Below, piece after piece: positions 1 through 10,100 of a DNA stretch of 64,000 nucleotides. The stretch's first letter is position 1, and each line of letters starts with the position of its first letter. The notes below the pieces were generated by a model. That model made no database searches. It saw only the letters and a list, made by a program, of their open reading frames with translations, and had not been told where the DNA came from. The position numbers and the translations under genes were made by a program. The DNA is from Antedon mediterranea. Its lineage: Eukaryota > Echinodermata > Crinoidea > Comatulida > Antedonidae. The stretch covers positions 6,227,001-6,291,000 of the forward strand of contig NC_092670.1 in the NCBI RefSeq assembly GCF_964355755.1, read 5' to 3'.

Positions 1-159
1 ACACTCATTTGCATAACAAACGCACGGCATACCAAACTACGATGAGATAAAATTAATTCTCTTCTAAACGAAGAGAATTAATTCCCTTTTTTTTTACATT
101 AAAATAAATTGATGGCGCTAAACATAAAATTTAAACCATCAAAGCAGTTGACGAGAGCC

Positions 160-420
160 AAAAAAAAAAGATGGTAAATGTGCTCTTTCTGCCTCAGCAC
201 TAAGGCCCTGCCACAGCCTTTTGGGGTCGTTTCCACCACATCACCAGATGCATTGATGTTTTCGCCTCATGATGGGTGGTGGAAAGGGGGACGTATGATC
301 TGTGAACCCCAAACACAGTGGCTCGCATAGCCTTAACTCTATTCCACCGACCAGCGTGGGAATCGAACCCACGACATACGTGTTGTTAACACGACGCTCA
401 GACGACTGAGCTAACTGATC
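160..420 (-). repeat. tRNA-derived SINE with a tRNA-Val(AAC)-like head
   Basis: Read on the minus strand, 420 to 349 folds as a tRNA: a 7-bp acceptor stem with one G-T pair, a TAGCTCAG A-box region, an anticodon loop TTAACAA (anticodon AAC), a 5-bp T stem and a B box GGTTCGATTCC. Instead of ending there, the sequence continues into about 190 bases of unrelated body and finishes in a run of ten T at about 170. Head, body and homopolymer tail is SINE architecture. The D loop lacks the usual GG and the anticodon stem has a mismatch, so I treat it as a SINE and not a working tRNA gene. The family is not identified. Confidence 0.6.
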
Positions 421-522
421 ATTTTGGTTTTAGCAAGGTTAATAGGATATTTATGACGTAATGATCAATTACGTAATACACGTATAAATAGACTATTATC
501 AGCTTTTCAGTCATCTGCTTGG

Positions 523-590
523 TGGCGTAACGGGTAATGCTCCGTTTTGAATGCTATCGGCTGGGGTTCGAACCTCGACGGATATTTTTT
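523..590 (+). repeat. degenerate tRNA-like segment followed by poly-T
   Basis: The stretch has a B-box-like GGGTTCGAACCTC and an upstream A-box-like GGCGTAACGGGTAATGC, and runs straight into a T-rich tail at 587-599. It looks like a decayed tRNA-derived SINE head. I could not fold a convincing cloverleaf. Confidence 0.3.
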
Positions 591-684
591 TTTTTTTTTA
601 ATATTGTTTTTTTTTTTAAATTGAGGTATGTGACACTGTATTGTCGAACACGTATGGTACCATACCGGTAGGTATTCAAATGTG

Positions 685-1165
685 CTTAATACGAAAAGAT
701 ATTAAAATTCAGTGACTTATTTTTATTTTATATCACTGTGCTCCACTGGCTCCAAGTTGGGTCCACTTGAGCACAGTGTATTAATAACGAAAATATATTA
801 AAATTCCGTGAATTATTTCTATTTTATATCACTGTGCTCGCCTAGTGCCAAATTGGGTACACTTGAGTACATTGTATTAAAATACGAAAAGATATTACAA
901 TTCAGTGACATATTTCTATTTTATATCACTGTGCTCCACTGACTCCAAATTAGGTCCACTTAATCACAGTGTATTAAAATACGAAAAGATATTACAATTC
1001 AGTGACCTATTTCTATTTTATATCACTGTGCTCCTCACTGGCGCCAAATTGTGTCCACTTGGGCACAGTGTATTAACATACGAAAAGATATTAACATTAT
1101 TGACTTATTTCTATTTTATATCACTGTGTTCCACTGGTGCTAAATTTGGTCCACTGAACCAGTTA
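685..1165. repeat. tandem repeat, ~97-bp unit, about 5 copies
   Basis: The word TATCACTGTG recurs at 731, 827, 924, 1021 and 1119, so the period is 96-98 bp. Each unit also carries ATACGAAAAGATATTA, TTCAGTGAC and a TCCACTTG segment. Copies differ by scattered substitutions. Because the unit length is not a multiple of three in every copy, open frames across it have no coding meaning. Confidence 0.9.
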
Positions 1166-2380
1166 CCGTAGTACTATTTCTATTTCGGAAGTAAATAAAG
1201 GCATAAATGGCGCTCCGTAGAAGTAGAGAATGCTCGATCGTCGAAATGACGCTCTGAATATACCTCCCATTTGAGTGGTTTTAATTGGCATCCAATATTA
1301 TATATTAGGCCTAGTATCAAATTATTCAGATATAAACAATATTAAACATAGCAGCAACAATTCTGAATTGAGTTTTAATTTAAATGAGAGAAAAACATCT
1401 AAATGTAAAAAAGTTTAACAGATATAAAATGCATTCATATAATTATTTTATTACATAAACATTCATTCAAAAATAAAATCATTGTAGGCCTACACCCATT
1501 TTTAAAAATCCATTGATCACTTAAATTTAAGCATTGTTCGTTCAAGATATGGGAACACATTTCACCCATTTATTTGCATATTTCATCTTGATGAAGTTAA
1601 TAAAATTGTATTTTTATTATTGTTTTGAATCATAACAGAAAGTAAACATAGGCCTCCATAATTAGATCTCAGGTCTATAAGGCACGTATTTTCACTGCTC
1701 TATAAATGTGATTAGATATGGTAGGCCTATAACGATGTTAAAAAACAATTTATTTATTTACAAAGACAATTTATTAATAATAAATTAGTGGTGATGTTAA
1801 TTTTGCAATGGATTGTTGCAATTGTCGAGGCTGACTTGAACACAGGATTTCCCATCCCACCTTGAACCTTAGTCTTCGAAGTAGTCAAAATAACTTCCGC
1901 AATTCAAGTTAGTGTAGATTAAATACTGAACCCCTTCAAAAACGGGGTGCATTTCTTATTATCTTTGTCAAAATATGCCCACAAGTCTAAGATCTCCATT
2001 ACTGCAAATAAGGCTTTTTTTCTTATTTTGGCAGAAGCAGAATATATATACAGAGAAAAGAGCAACCAATTATTTATCTCATCGAGAGAAGGAGGCAACT
2101 CAAAGATGTGAACGATTTAAAATATCTAGTCATTTGTAGAATTAGAGAGTAAGACAGATTTCAATTTCAGAAAGGCAAGCATGGGCTGCTTATCACTGAC
2201 AAACCACCTTTCCGAGCAAACAAAATTGCCATTCTTCAGAGTAGAAACTATTCTCTTGTTGTGAAACCTGTAAGCGTTGAACATTATTAGCCTACCCCAG
2301 TCATTTTTTTTGCATCAAACACGTATGGAAACATACTTCCATAATGCAGCTAGTAATCAGCGCAAAGTTGTGTCTTGATT
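1166..2380. other. AT-rich intergenic stretch, nothing recognised
   Basis: I see no coding exon or strong repeat structure here. Scattered AGGCCTA words occur, as elsewhere in the window. Confidence 0.5.
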
Positions 2381-2490
2381 TAACCAGGTACCCATTTATA
2401 CACCTGGGTGTAGAGAGGCAAACGTAAGTATCTTGCCTAATACAAGCAATGCTCCGAGAGTTGGATTCGAACCACGATCTCACGATCAGT
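2381..2490 (-). repeat. SINE-like interspersed repeat with a B box on the minus strand
   Basis: The plus strand reads ACCAGGTACCCATTTATACA, then a degraded central part, then GGATTCGAACC, whose complement GGTTCGAATCC matches a pol III B box. From memory, the opening and the tRNA-like end match a dispersed repeat found in several marine invertebrate genomes. The name is not known to me. Confidence 0.4.
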
Positions 2491-2713
2491 ATACAAAATA
2501 AAGACAATTAAAGCACTTAACATAAGGTTTTTTATGGTATTTTTATTTACTTTCCTTGAATAAAGTTTGCTTCCTTCCTTCCCCATCTTATTGTAAACTT
2601 GAAAATAACGATGTTTTTTTTTTAAACTGGCACAGGTCCATTAAATATTAATGGAATCAACTTGATGATAATATTAAAAATATACTGTTTGAAGGTTTGC
2701 ATGGCGAAATCAA

Positions 2714-3760
2714 ATGTTGATATAAAGTTTCCGGTACATCAAGGATATTAGTTCTGAAAAGAACTGTTGAGTTTCTTATCATATTAATGATATTAGAACC
2801 TGGCCTATATCTAATATACATAAAACGACATAAACAACTACTTACGTTTAATAAATCTATCCAAACTGCAATAGTGTTATTCTAATAACTCAACAGTTTC
2901 TTTTCAGAAATAATATACGTGGTGTACCGCAAACTGTATATCAATATTAACAAGGCCAACAGCCATAAGTCGCGTGCTAAAACGCATAGTGATACCAGAC
3001 CGACAGACCGACAGAACGACAGAACGACCGACCGACATAGTGAACTATAGAGTCGCGTCCACGCGACTGAATGCTAAATCCCTATCATACAAATTTAAAA
3101 AGGTTTTAATTTCAAAATTGCGATTTATTACTACAGTATATGGTTTATTTTATAAGATTACTTATTTATTATAAAATAAATATCCAATGTTAGTGCAATA
3201 ACAATTCGGCCTATGGAAATGTGAAAATCTTAATCTAATTTAATTTGTGGAATGCTTTTGTTGTAATTGTCACTTATAATATTGTTTTGGCGTGTTAAAT
3301 CTTTGGGACCATGTTTTCACTACCCATCATTGTTTGAAGAATTTCCTAGTAACAGTATACACTAGTTTCATTTATGAAACATAAATGGTAAACCAATTAC
3401 TGTACACGCCCAATACCAATGTTCTTACTTCGGCAATGGCCAATGAGAATCTTTGAACAAGTACGTCCGCCTTCTTATCCTTTATGGATTGTTCATTGAC
3501 CAATCAACGATCGGTATTCCACGGTGATGTAAAGCGGGTGATTTGGGATTAATTGTACACAAAACAACTCGCGCCAAATAAACATCGTTTGGCGGTATAC
3601 ATTCATTCGTTGTGTTGTCTTAATGTTGTGTTGCTTATCAAAGCTGGGCGAACGTAACCCGAAAACTGTATTACTATTACAGTTTGGATAGATTTATTAA
3701 ACGTAAGTATGTCGTTTTATGTATTATACTATAATATAGGCCAGATCCTAATAATAATGT
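2714..3760. repeat. palindromic repeat family with two sets of inverted arms and a histone-like stem-loop
   Basis: Two nested inverted relations are visible. First, 2714-2772 is an imperfect reverse complement of 2890-2945; shared features are GTTGATATA at the outer end and CTGAAAAGAA..CTGTTGAG at the inner end. Second, 2791-2885 is an imperfect reverse complement of about 3670-3755; shared features are GGCCTATAT, ATAAAACGACAT and AATAAATCTATCCAAACTG. The arm at 2750-2765 is a perfect 6-bp stem, which reads AGTTCTTTTCAGAACT on the minus strand. A related arm lies at 13395-13460. A GACC/GACA-type microsatellite lies at 2998-3036. The element boundaries are uncertain. Confidence 0.55.
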
Positions 3761-3820
3761 TTATATTACACGAGAGGAAGAGGAGGTGAAACCATTATAC
3801 CGTCATCATTGGATGGGACT

Positions 3821-4623
3821 TGTTATGCGCGATTTGAACGATTTGCGCAATTTGAAATTGCGCAAAAAAATCCTTGCGCAATTTGAAATTGCGCAAAGAA
3901 TTCTTGCGCAATTTAAAATTGCGCAAGGATTTTTTTGCGCAATTTCAAATTGCGCAATCAACTTGCGCAATTTCAAATTGCGCAAGAAAATCTTTGCGCA
4001 ATTTTAAATTGCGCTGCACAATTTGTAAATTGCGCAAGGTAGTTCTTGCGCAATATGACACCTTTGCGCAATTTGAAAACGAACTGTAAATTTTCCCATA
4101 CATGGCTAGGCTAGGCCTAGGCAGAGGAGTTTAAAATTTAGTATTTTATTATATAAATAAGACCATTTCAATGAAGATAATGTTTAATACTCACTTTTTA
4201 AGTTTTTAATATTAGTTTAGCTAGGCCATGTAACCTAGTCAGTATCAGTAGTCCAGACCCTAGCTAGGCTAGAGTAGTAGGCTATAGCCGGCCGCCCGCG
4301 CCGCGCCCGCCTGGTGGAACACCACCGCTTCGTTTTCCTTCGTCGGTTCTTCGACGGTATGCTAACTTATAACAATATTTGCACTACTAAAATAAGGAAA
4401 TGCAATATTTATCTTTAATTTTGAATCATTCTTAGAAATTACTATAAAAATATGGGTGTGCATGATTTCACAATCTGTCGAAAAACCTTGCGCAATTTGC
4501 AGATTACTTGCGCAATTTAATACGTTGCTTGCGCAATTTGAAACACATGTTTCAATTCAAATTGCGCAAGGATTTTTTTTGCGCAATTTCAAATTGCGCA
4601 AATCGTTCAAATCGCGCATAACA
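3821..4623. mobile_element. 803-bp MITE with ~65-bp terminal inverted repeats built from TTGCGCAA palindromes
   Basis: The left end (TGTTATGCGCGATTTGAACG from 3821) and the reverse complement of the right end (4623 backwards) match for about 65 bases with one A-run indel. A GACT tetranucleotide sits immediately outside both ends (3817-3820 and 4624-4627) and is a good target-site-duplication candidate. Inside the left flank (3840-4080) and right flank (4487-4610) I count about 20 copies of TTGCGCAA. Most are paired as short palindromes separated by AATTTGAAATT or its variants. The central 4080-4480 is unrelated sequence. No transposase frame is present, so it is non-autonomous. Apparent short open frames here are only the repeat read through. 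Confidence 0.8.
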
Positions 4624-5494
4624 GACTTAATTCATGCATGGATGATATCAATTATTGTCCCACTGATAAAATAATGTTTAAAAGTTTTTTTTTGTTGTAT
4701 ATGCCTGTTTAATGTCTCATAATATTTATTTACTCTGACCAAAAATTTAGATTAAAAAAAAAAATTATTTAGTGAAAAACTATAATTTAAACAAAAAAAT
4801 AGTCAATGGCTGGTTGATGTTTTTTGGTTAAATTTAACCATTTTGGCCTAATATTGTCTTTCGTAAGTGAAAACATTATTTTTCTACATTGTCCTATAAA
4901 TTAATTGTGGAATATTTGTAGTGGAGTTCAGCACCCTGATCTTCTCCTGTTTATACCCCTGTTCACACCATGTAACTTGGATAACCTCCAGAATACTACT
5001 GTAGTAAAAAAATATGTTCCTTCATGTGTGTACAGAAGATTTATTTTATTCGCCGAATAGTATATGTTTGCAATGGTTGTATTTTTAAATACAAACAAAC
5101 ATTTTTTTGTAAACTTTTTAATTTTATTAATTGAATTCACAGAGTTGTTGATTGTATTAGAAGAGAAATACATTATTTCACAATGGAATACAAGGTAAAA
5201 CCTATTTTTACTACATTTTACTTAAAAATCGTGGTTAAATACAAATTAACATTTGACATCCCGAAGGAATGATTTTTTTCTTGAGGCGAAGCTAAGGGAA
5301 TATATACTTCCGTTTATTGTAAATTTGCCTATTTGGTAAAGAAGACAAAAAATGTTTTCTCCAAATTGGTTTACAAAACGCAGCATGGTGAATGGCTAAC
5401 GAGAGTCTTTCATTATGTACTGTACTATTTGTGGTGTTCAGTAACTACAGTATTATAAATTTGAAATGTAACAATACCTAAATACACCCTTAGT

Positions 5495-5757
5495 AAAATG
5501 AATTCATCCTTTAAAGTTACAGGCGCAAAAATATGGAACAATTTACCAATTAATATTAAATCGGCACCAACAATTACGTCCTTTAAGGCTAGATACAAAT
5601 CTCATTTCTTTTCATAAAAACTGACATGTATTATATTTAATTAAGTTTCTCTTTTGTATATTTTGATTAAGACAGGACCACAATGTAAAACAGATACACT
5701 GTTATCTGATTGTTTTATCCTGTATAAATATATTATTTATTATTATTATTTATACAG
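5495..5757 (+). mobile_element. 5'-truncated LINE fragment (3' end, CR1/L2-like)
   Basis: One frame from about 5505 gives a typical LINE ORF2 C-terminus: GAKIWNNLPINIKSAP followed by ITSFKARYKSHFFS and a stop at about 5616. A short 3' UTR follows and ends in a TTATTATTATT tail, as in CR1/L2-type elements. All upstream coding parts are missing, which is the usual 5' truncation. Confidence 0.65.
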
Positions 5758-5884
5758 AAAACAATGCAAACAAAAAATGTCAAGTGAAATATAAATGAAT
5801 GCGATTTTTACAGAAATAATGTCCAGTAAATGGTATATGACACGAAAGTGTCATTAATAATGAATTATAAATGGAATTAAATAG

Positions 5885-6430
5885 GGGGAAAACAATCAAA
5901 GGTGGTGGAGAGAAAAAAAACTACTATTTTATATGTTAGTTACTGTTAGTACTGGAGCCTAATGACTTGTTATTTAAATTTTTATAACATAGCAAATCAG
6001 CAGTAATTTTAGAAAAAGCAAAAACTACCTCGAAAAGAAGAAGCCCATCTCGAAAAAAAGTAAAAGTAATCTAAAAAACACTGGGTTTCTTTTCAAGATA
6101 GTATCGGCTTCTTTTCAAGATAGAATTTGAATATTAAAGCAAAAAGGTGATTTAATGCCAGATAACTTGTGATGCAGATATAAAATAGATATCGTGCAGT
6201 ACATTCATTTTACAGTTTAACAATGGTATTTTGATCACAAATATGTAAAATTGGTAGGTAATGTTTCAAATATTATTAAAGTAGTACTTAGTAGTACAAA
6301 ACAGCATTTTTATTTAAAAAAGAAGTCCCCCTCTTTTGTTTGCAAAAGTAATATAGAAAAATCCCATCTTGAAAAGAAGCCCACGGAGTACACTAAAAAA
6401 AGCTCATGGGTTTTTTTTTGGAGGTATTAT
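5885..6430. repeat. interspersed repeat with GAAAAGAAGCCCA-type arms
   Basis: The words GAAAAGAAG..CCCATCT and their complements (GGGTTTCTTTTCAAGATAG, GGCTTCTTTTCAAGATAG) occur in both orientations between 6030 and 6400. The same set of words in a similar arrangement recurs at 12925-13350, so this is a dispersed family with internal inverted repeats. Type unknown. Confidence 0.5.
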
Positions 6431-6685
6431 GGTATGTTATACGAGGCTTCAATACAGTACACGGAAGACGGGAATCGACTGCCAAGCTAGTGTAATGATG
6501 TATTCAATTGCAAAGTAAACACGAGTCAGATTGTGCTAATTAAATTTGATTACAAGTGTGACATTCATAATTTGGCACGTGTTTGTTTTCCTTGAATTTC
6601 TAAGAAAAAAGAGTTGTAATAATTATAAATATTTATGTCCCTCTAGCCTTCAATTATTATTGCTCAAATATTTTTTATGTCAAAC

Positions 6686-7027
6686 TTATTTTTGAGTGTA
6701 AACTTGATTTGCCTTGTTCGCATTGGATTTTAAATTTAATGATGTGTCAACCAAATCCATGTTTACATTTTGCACATTGCCCTTAAATTCATATTGTAGT
6801 TTTGGCTGTACTTTAACGGCATATGGTTGCCAACCACCACTATCGACATTCTGAAAAGAACCCCACAAATTAAGTCCAGTACAATCATAGTTTGAAAGTC
6901 TGTCTCTCATCAGTCTGATGGGAACACGTGAAAAAAGTAGCGCAATATTATTTGAAATATTTTCATTTTTACATAATGTAGGTGGTTCAGGTAATGAAAT
7001 ATAAGTGAAATATTTGCAAATAATCAT
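6686..7027 (-). other. unrecognised open frame, possible exon or element relic
   Basis: A 113-codon frame ends in TAA at 6686. Its composition is protein-like (for example LSNYDCTGLNLWGSFQNV and GGWQPYAVKVQPKLQYEF) and is not low-complexity. It lies only 5 bases left of the SLC23 first coding exon, on the opposite strand. An internal TTTTCAG just before AATGTCG (around 6850) could be a splice acceptor. I recognise no family. It may be a stray coding exon of an unseen gene, a decayed element, or chance. Confidence 0.2.
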
Positions 7028-7032
7028 TTTAG

Positions 7033-7185
7033 GAGACTAACGTTGATGGTGGTAGTATGGATGATGAGCATGAGACAACTGGAAAGCTAAAAGCAAAAGT
7101 TATCTTGGAGAATTTAAAGGGAGATTTGAGCTATGGGATTCAAGATGTTCCCCCTATTTCAACCTGTATGTTCCTGGGATTCCAG
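7033..7185 (+). CDS. SLC23: SLC23 coding exon 1 (N-terminus; start ATG at 7057 or an upstream exon)
   Basis: The frame ends [18 protein letters not shown] at the donor CAG|GTAAAT; the DVPP..LG.Q block is the family's lead-in to the first membrane segment. The ATG at 7057 gives an acidic cytoplasmic start, [17 protein letters not shown] at 7027-7032 could instead be a 3' splice site, in which case eight more residues and a further 5' exon belong to the protein. Phase 0 at the donor. Confidence 0.8.
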
Positions 7186-10100
7186 GTAAATTTCTTCAGG
7201 AATAATTATTAGCACATGTGACATAAATAACTTTAAAATAATGTTTTTAAATACTGTAGTATAACATATGTAATCGGTAGCGTGTGTTTGTTTGTTAGCA
7301 GGATTACTCAAAAAGTAATTACAAGATCTTTACCAAAATGAATATACATATAGATATGTGGTCAAGGACCATTCCATTAAATGTTGGGACCATTTGGGAC
7401 CAAAGTCCCAATTCTGGACCACTTTTTAGTATACTTTTTCAGACCTGCTAGTGTTAAAAGATAGGACAGAATTTTTCAAAAGCCGGCGAGCAGTCTTAAA
7501 GTAACAAGTAAACTGTAATTGCATTTTCTCAAGAACTACTTGTCCAAAAAACTTCAGTTTTATACAAGAGGCAAGAGTTATAATTGGTTATCCGCACTTG
7601 GCGGATAACCTCTTGTTATTGTCAGGATCTTTTTTTTTTTTTTCTTTTTTTTTTTTTTCTATATTCTTCTTTCTTTCCACGAATTTTGTTCGCTGCGTAT
7701 CTCTAATTCTGGCCAACATAAAGTTGTATAACTTTGTGAAAAGATTGCCCTGTAGCTGTAGATGTGCAAGAAACTTTTTTTTATGAATTTTGAGTCGCGC
7801 AGCGTAAGTTACGCGCGATTTTATGAATTTCAATGATTGATCATAGAATAAAAACTAAAAATCATTTTGTATAGAAACTTGGTGAAAATTTAAGTCATAT
7901 TATGCGCTAACTTTCTATGGAGAGAAAATGGCATGTTTTATAAAAAGTTACGCGCGCACGCGCGTTTTAAATTTCAAATTGCGAAAAATCAATTTCTAAT
8001 CAACTTTCTACGCGTTTCATGTCATTTTGAGCATTTCAAAAATTCCCACGCGTGCGCACTTTTTTTACGCGCCCGTGCGCACGTAGCGCAAAAACATCTT
8101 TTTTTTGCTTGATTTTTGTTTTTTCTGTCTTTTATAATATATTTACCAATTTTCAATCAATTTTGCCTTAAAATCTCGTCATACGAGCACGTAGAATTAA
8201 ACAATTTGCGCGCAATTTTGATGAAAAAGTCCAAAAATTTGTCAAAATTATGCCTTTTTTTAAACAGTCATAGATTCTAAACTACGTGGTAAACTTTTTT
8301 ATAATTACATATTCTGGTAGTAGATGAGTTGTAGATATCGAATCATGTATCAATATGGCTATCAGGACATTGTGACGTCATCGTATGGCCACTTGAATAT
8401 AAAATATAGGATTTTTTTCTCTTTCGTATAGCTCATCACATTTAATAGAGCGCATCTCCACTTATCCGTATTCCATTGCCCTCCATTTCTTTATATTGTC
8501 TATGTCAATCAATTATCTTTCGCATGATTCACCATTTTAAAAATTGTTATGACGTCATCATGTGCAAAAGCGTCAATAACTTTGGTCACTTATTTTCACC
8601 TATTCTGAACTGTATGTAGTACGTATACGGTATATAGCGTATACCGTATACACTTTGACGTGACACAAAATAGAGAGCGCACTCACATTTTTTCAATGGC
8701 ATAATCGTTTTTCTGCGCGCAATATTCCAACGTATGACGTGCACGTGGCTTTAGGACTGCGGATAACCTAACTCGTCCGTAGTGACGAGTTCAAATCTAG
8801 TTTGTGATTTGTTATTTTAAAACATACAGTAATTTGATTTAATGTGCATGTTTTTTGATGCGAGAAGTTTAAAAAACCTATTTTCAAATTCACTTGTTTG
8901 ATTTTCGCATTGCTGTTCTATTGTTAGTCAACTGAAGCTATTGTTAATTGAAAGGCTTGTTACATAACCATTACACCAAACTCGCATACATATACTTGTA
9001 GTGAAATTAGCCTAAATTACACACAGCATTAAGACACACTTTCCGGTGACTAAATCTGATGTAGAAGAATATTACAGTAGGCACTCTCGGACGGGCTTCT
9101 TTCTAGTTAAAAATGTCATTTGTTTCACGTTTTTCGACTTTCCAATAAAATTACCACTGTTTTTTGACTGGCATCGTAAAAATGTTTTATGTTTTAATTT
9201 TTTTCAGCAATATTTGACGATGTTTGGCGCAACATTAGCCTTGCCGCTCTTGCTGTCAACCGTGTTTTGTATGAACAATGATCTTGTTGCCCTAAGTGAA
9301 CTTATTAGTACAATCTTCTTTGTGTCTGGAATGGTGACTGTTTTACAAACAACATTTGGCTGCAGGTAATTTTTTTTAAATGCAGGGTATATGCACACCG
9401 CCTATGCTCAAAATTTGCTTTCTCAAAACTGGCGAAAGGTCAATCAGTTCGTCCAGCCCGTGTACAGTTACAAATAAAGTTATTTCCAATCACTCGTCTG
9501 TACAATTACTTCCAAACGGGAATCTTGTTTTTGATTTTGTTTTTATTCACTTGAGTGACGTGAAAAAAACAGCAAGTAACGCAATATCTCTACATTGTGA
9601 TCGCTTGGGCTGGCGACAGCAGCGATGTTGTGGTTTACAGAAAACCTTATTCTGAACCAGGCATCACAGCCTAGGTGGACGAATGTTTGAGTTTTTAAAT
9701 AAAAATTATTTTGCCAGTTTAGATATTTTTATTCTGCGTTATTTAAATGTACTGTGAATATGATGACGATATCATAAATTTGATTACTTAAGAAGAAACA
9801 AACTGGTGTTGTCTTTCGGGGAAGGCTTATTAAAATCCGAGCTGTTTAGAGAAATACTTCCCCCTCTTCATAAGCTGAGCCAGCTCGGTCTCTCAGATTC
9901 AACCGCTTTCTAGAAGTACCCCTTTGTAAAACCAGCAGACTTAGGTCGTCTCCAGTTCCCACCATGGTGGATATAAATAATAGGCACCACTAGCTCTTTT
10001 TTAGATATGTAATAAGTGTATGTTTTAAGGTTTTTTATTCATGTATGTTTTTTAATTTTATGGTACGATATCTAATTTTAATAAGATGTTTCTATTTTTA

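Noticed and set aside
349-420. Functional tRNA-Val(AAC) gene on the minus strand
   Set aside because: D loop lacks the GG pair, the anticodon stem has a mismatch, and the sequence continues into a SINE body with a homopolymer tail.
3600-3710. 5' non-coding first exon of SLC23 ending at the strong donor AAAC|GTAAGT (3701)
   Set aside because: The donor-like sequence is within a repeat arm whose inverted copy is at 2830-2870, so it is repeat sequence and not specific to this gene. RNA data could reverse this.
3840-4080. CRISPR-like array of short palindromic repeats
   Set aside because: Repeats are head-to-head palindromes with tiny irregular spacers in an animal genome, and the whole block is mirrored at 4487-4610 as part of an inverted-repeat transposon.
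3786-4089. Short open frames rich in RNLKLRK / AQFEIAQ phrases
   Set aside because: They are the TTGCGCAA palindrome array read through; both overlapping frames give repetitive peptides.
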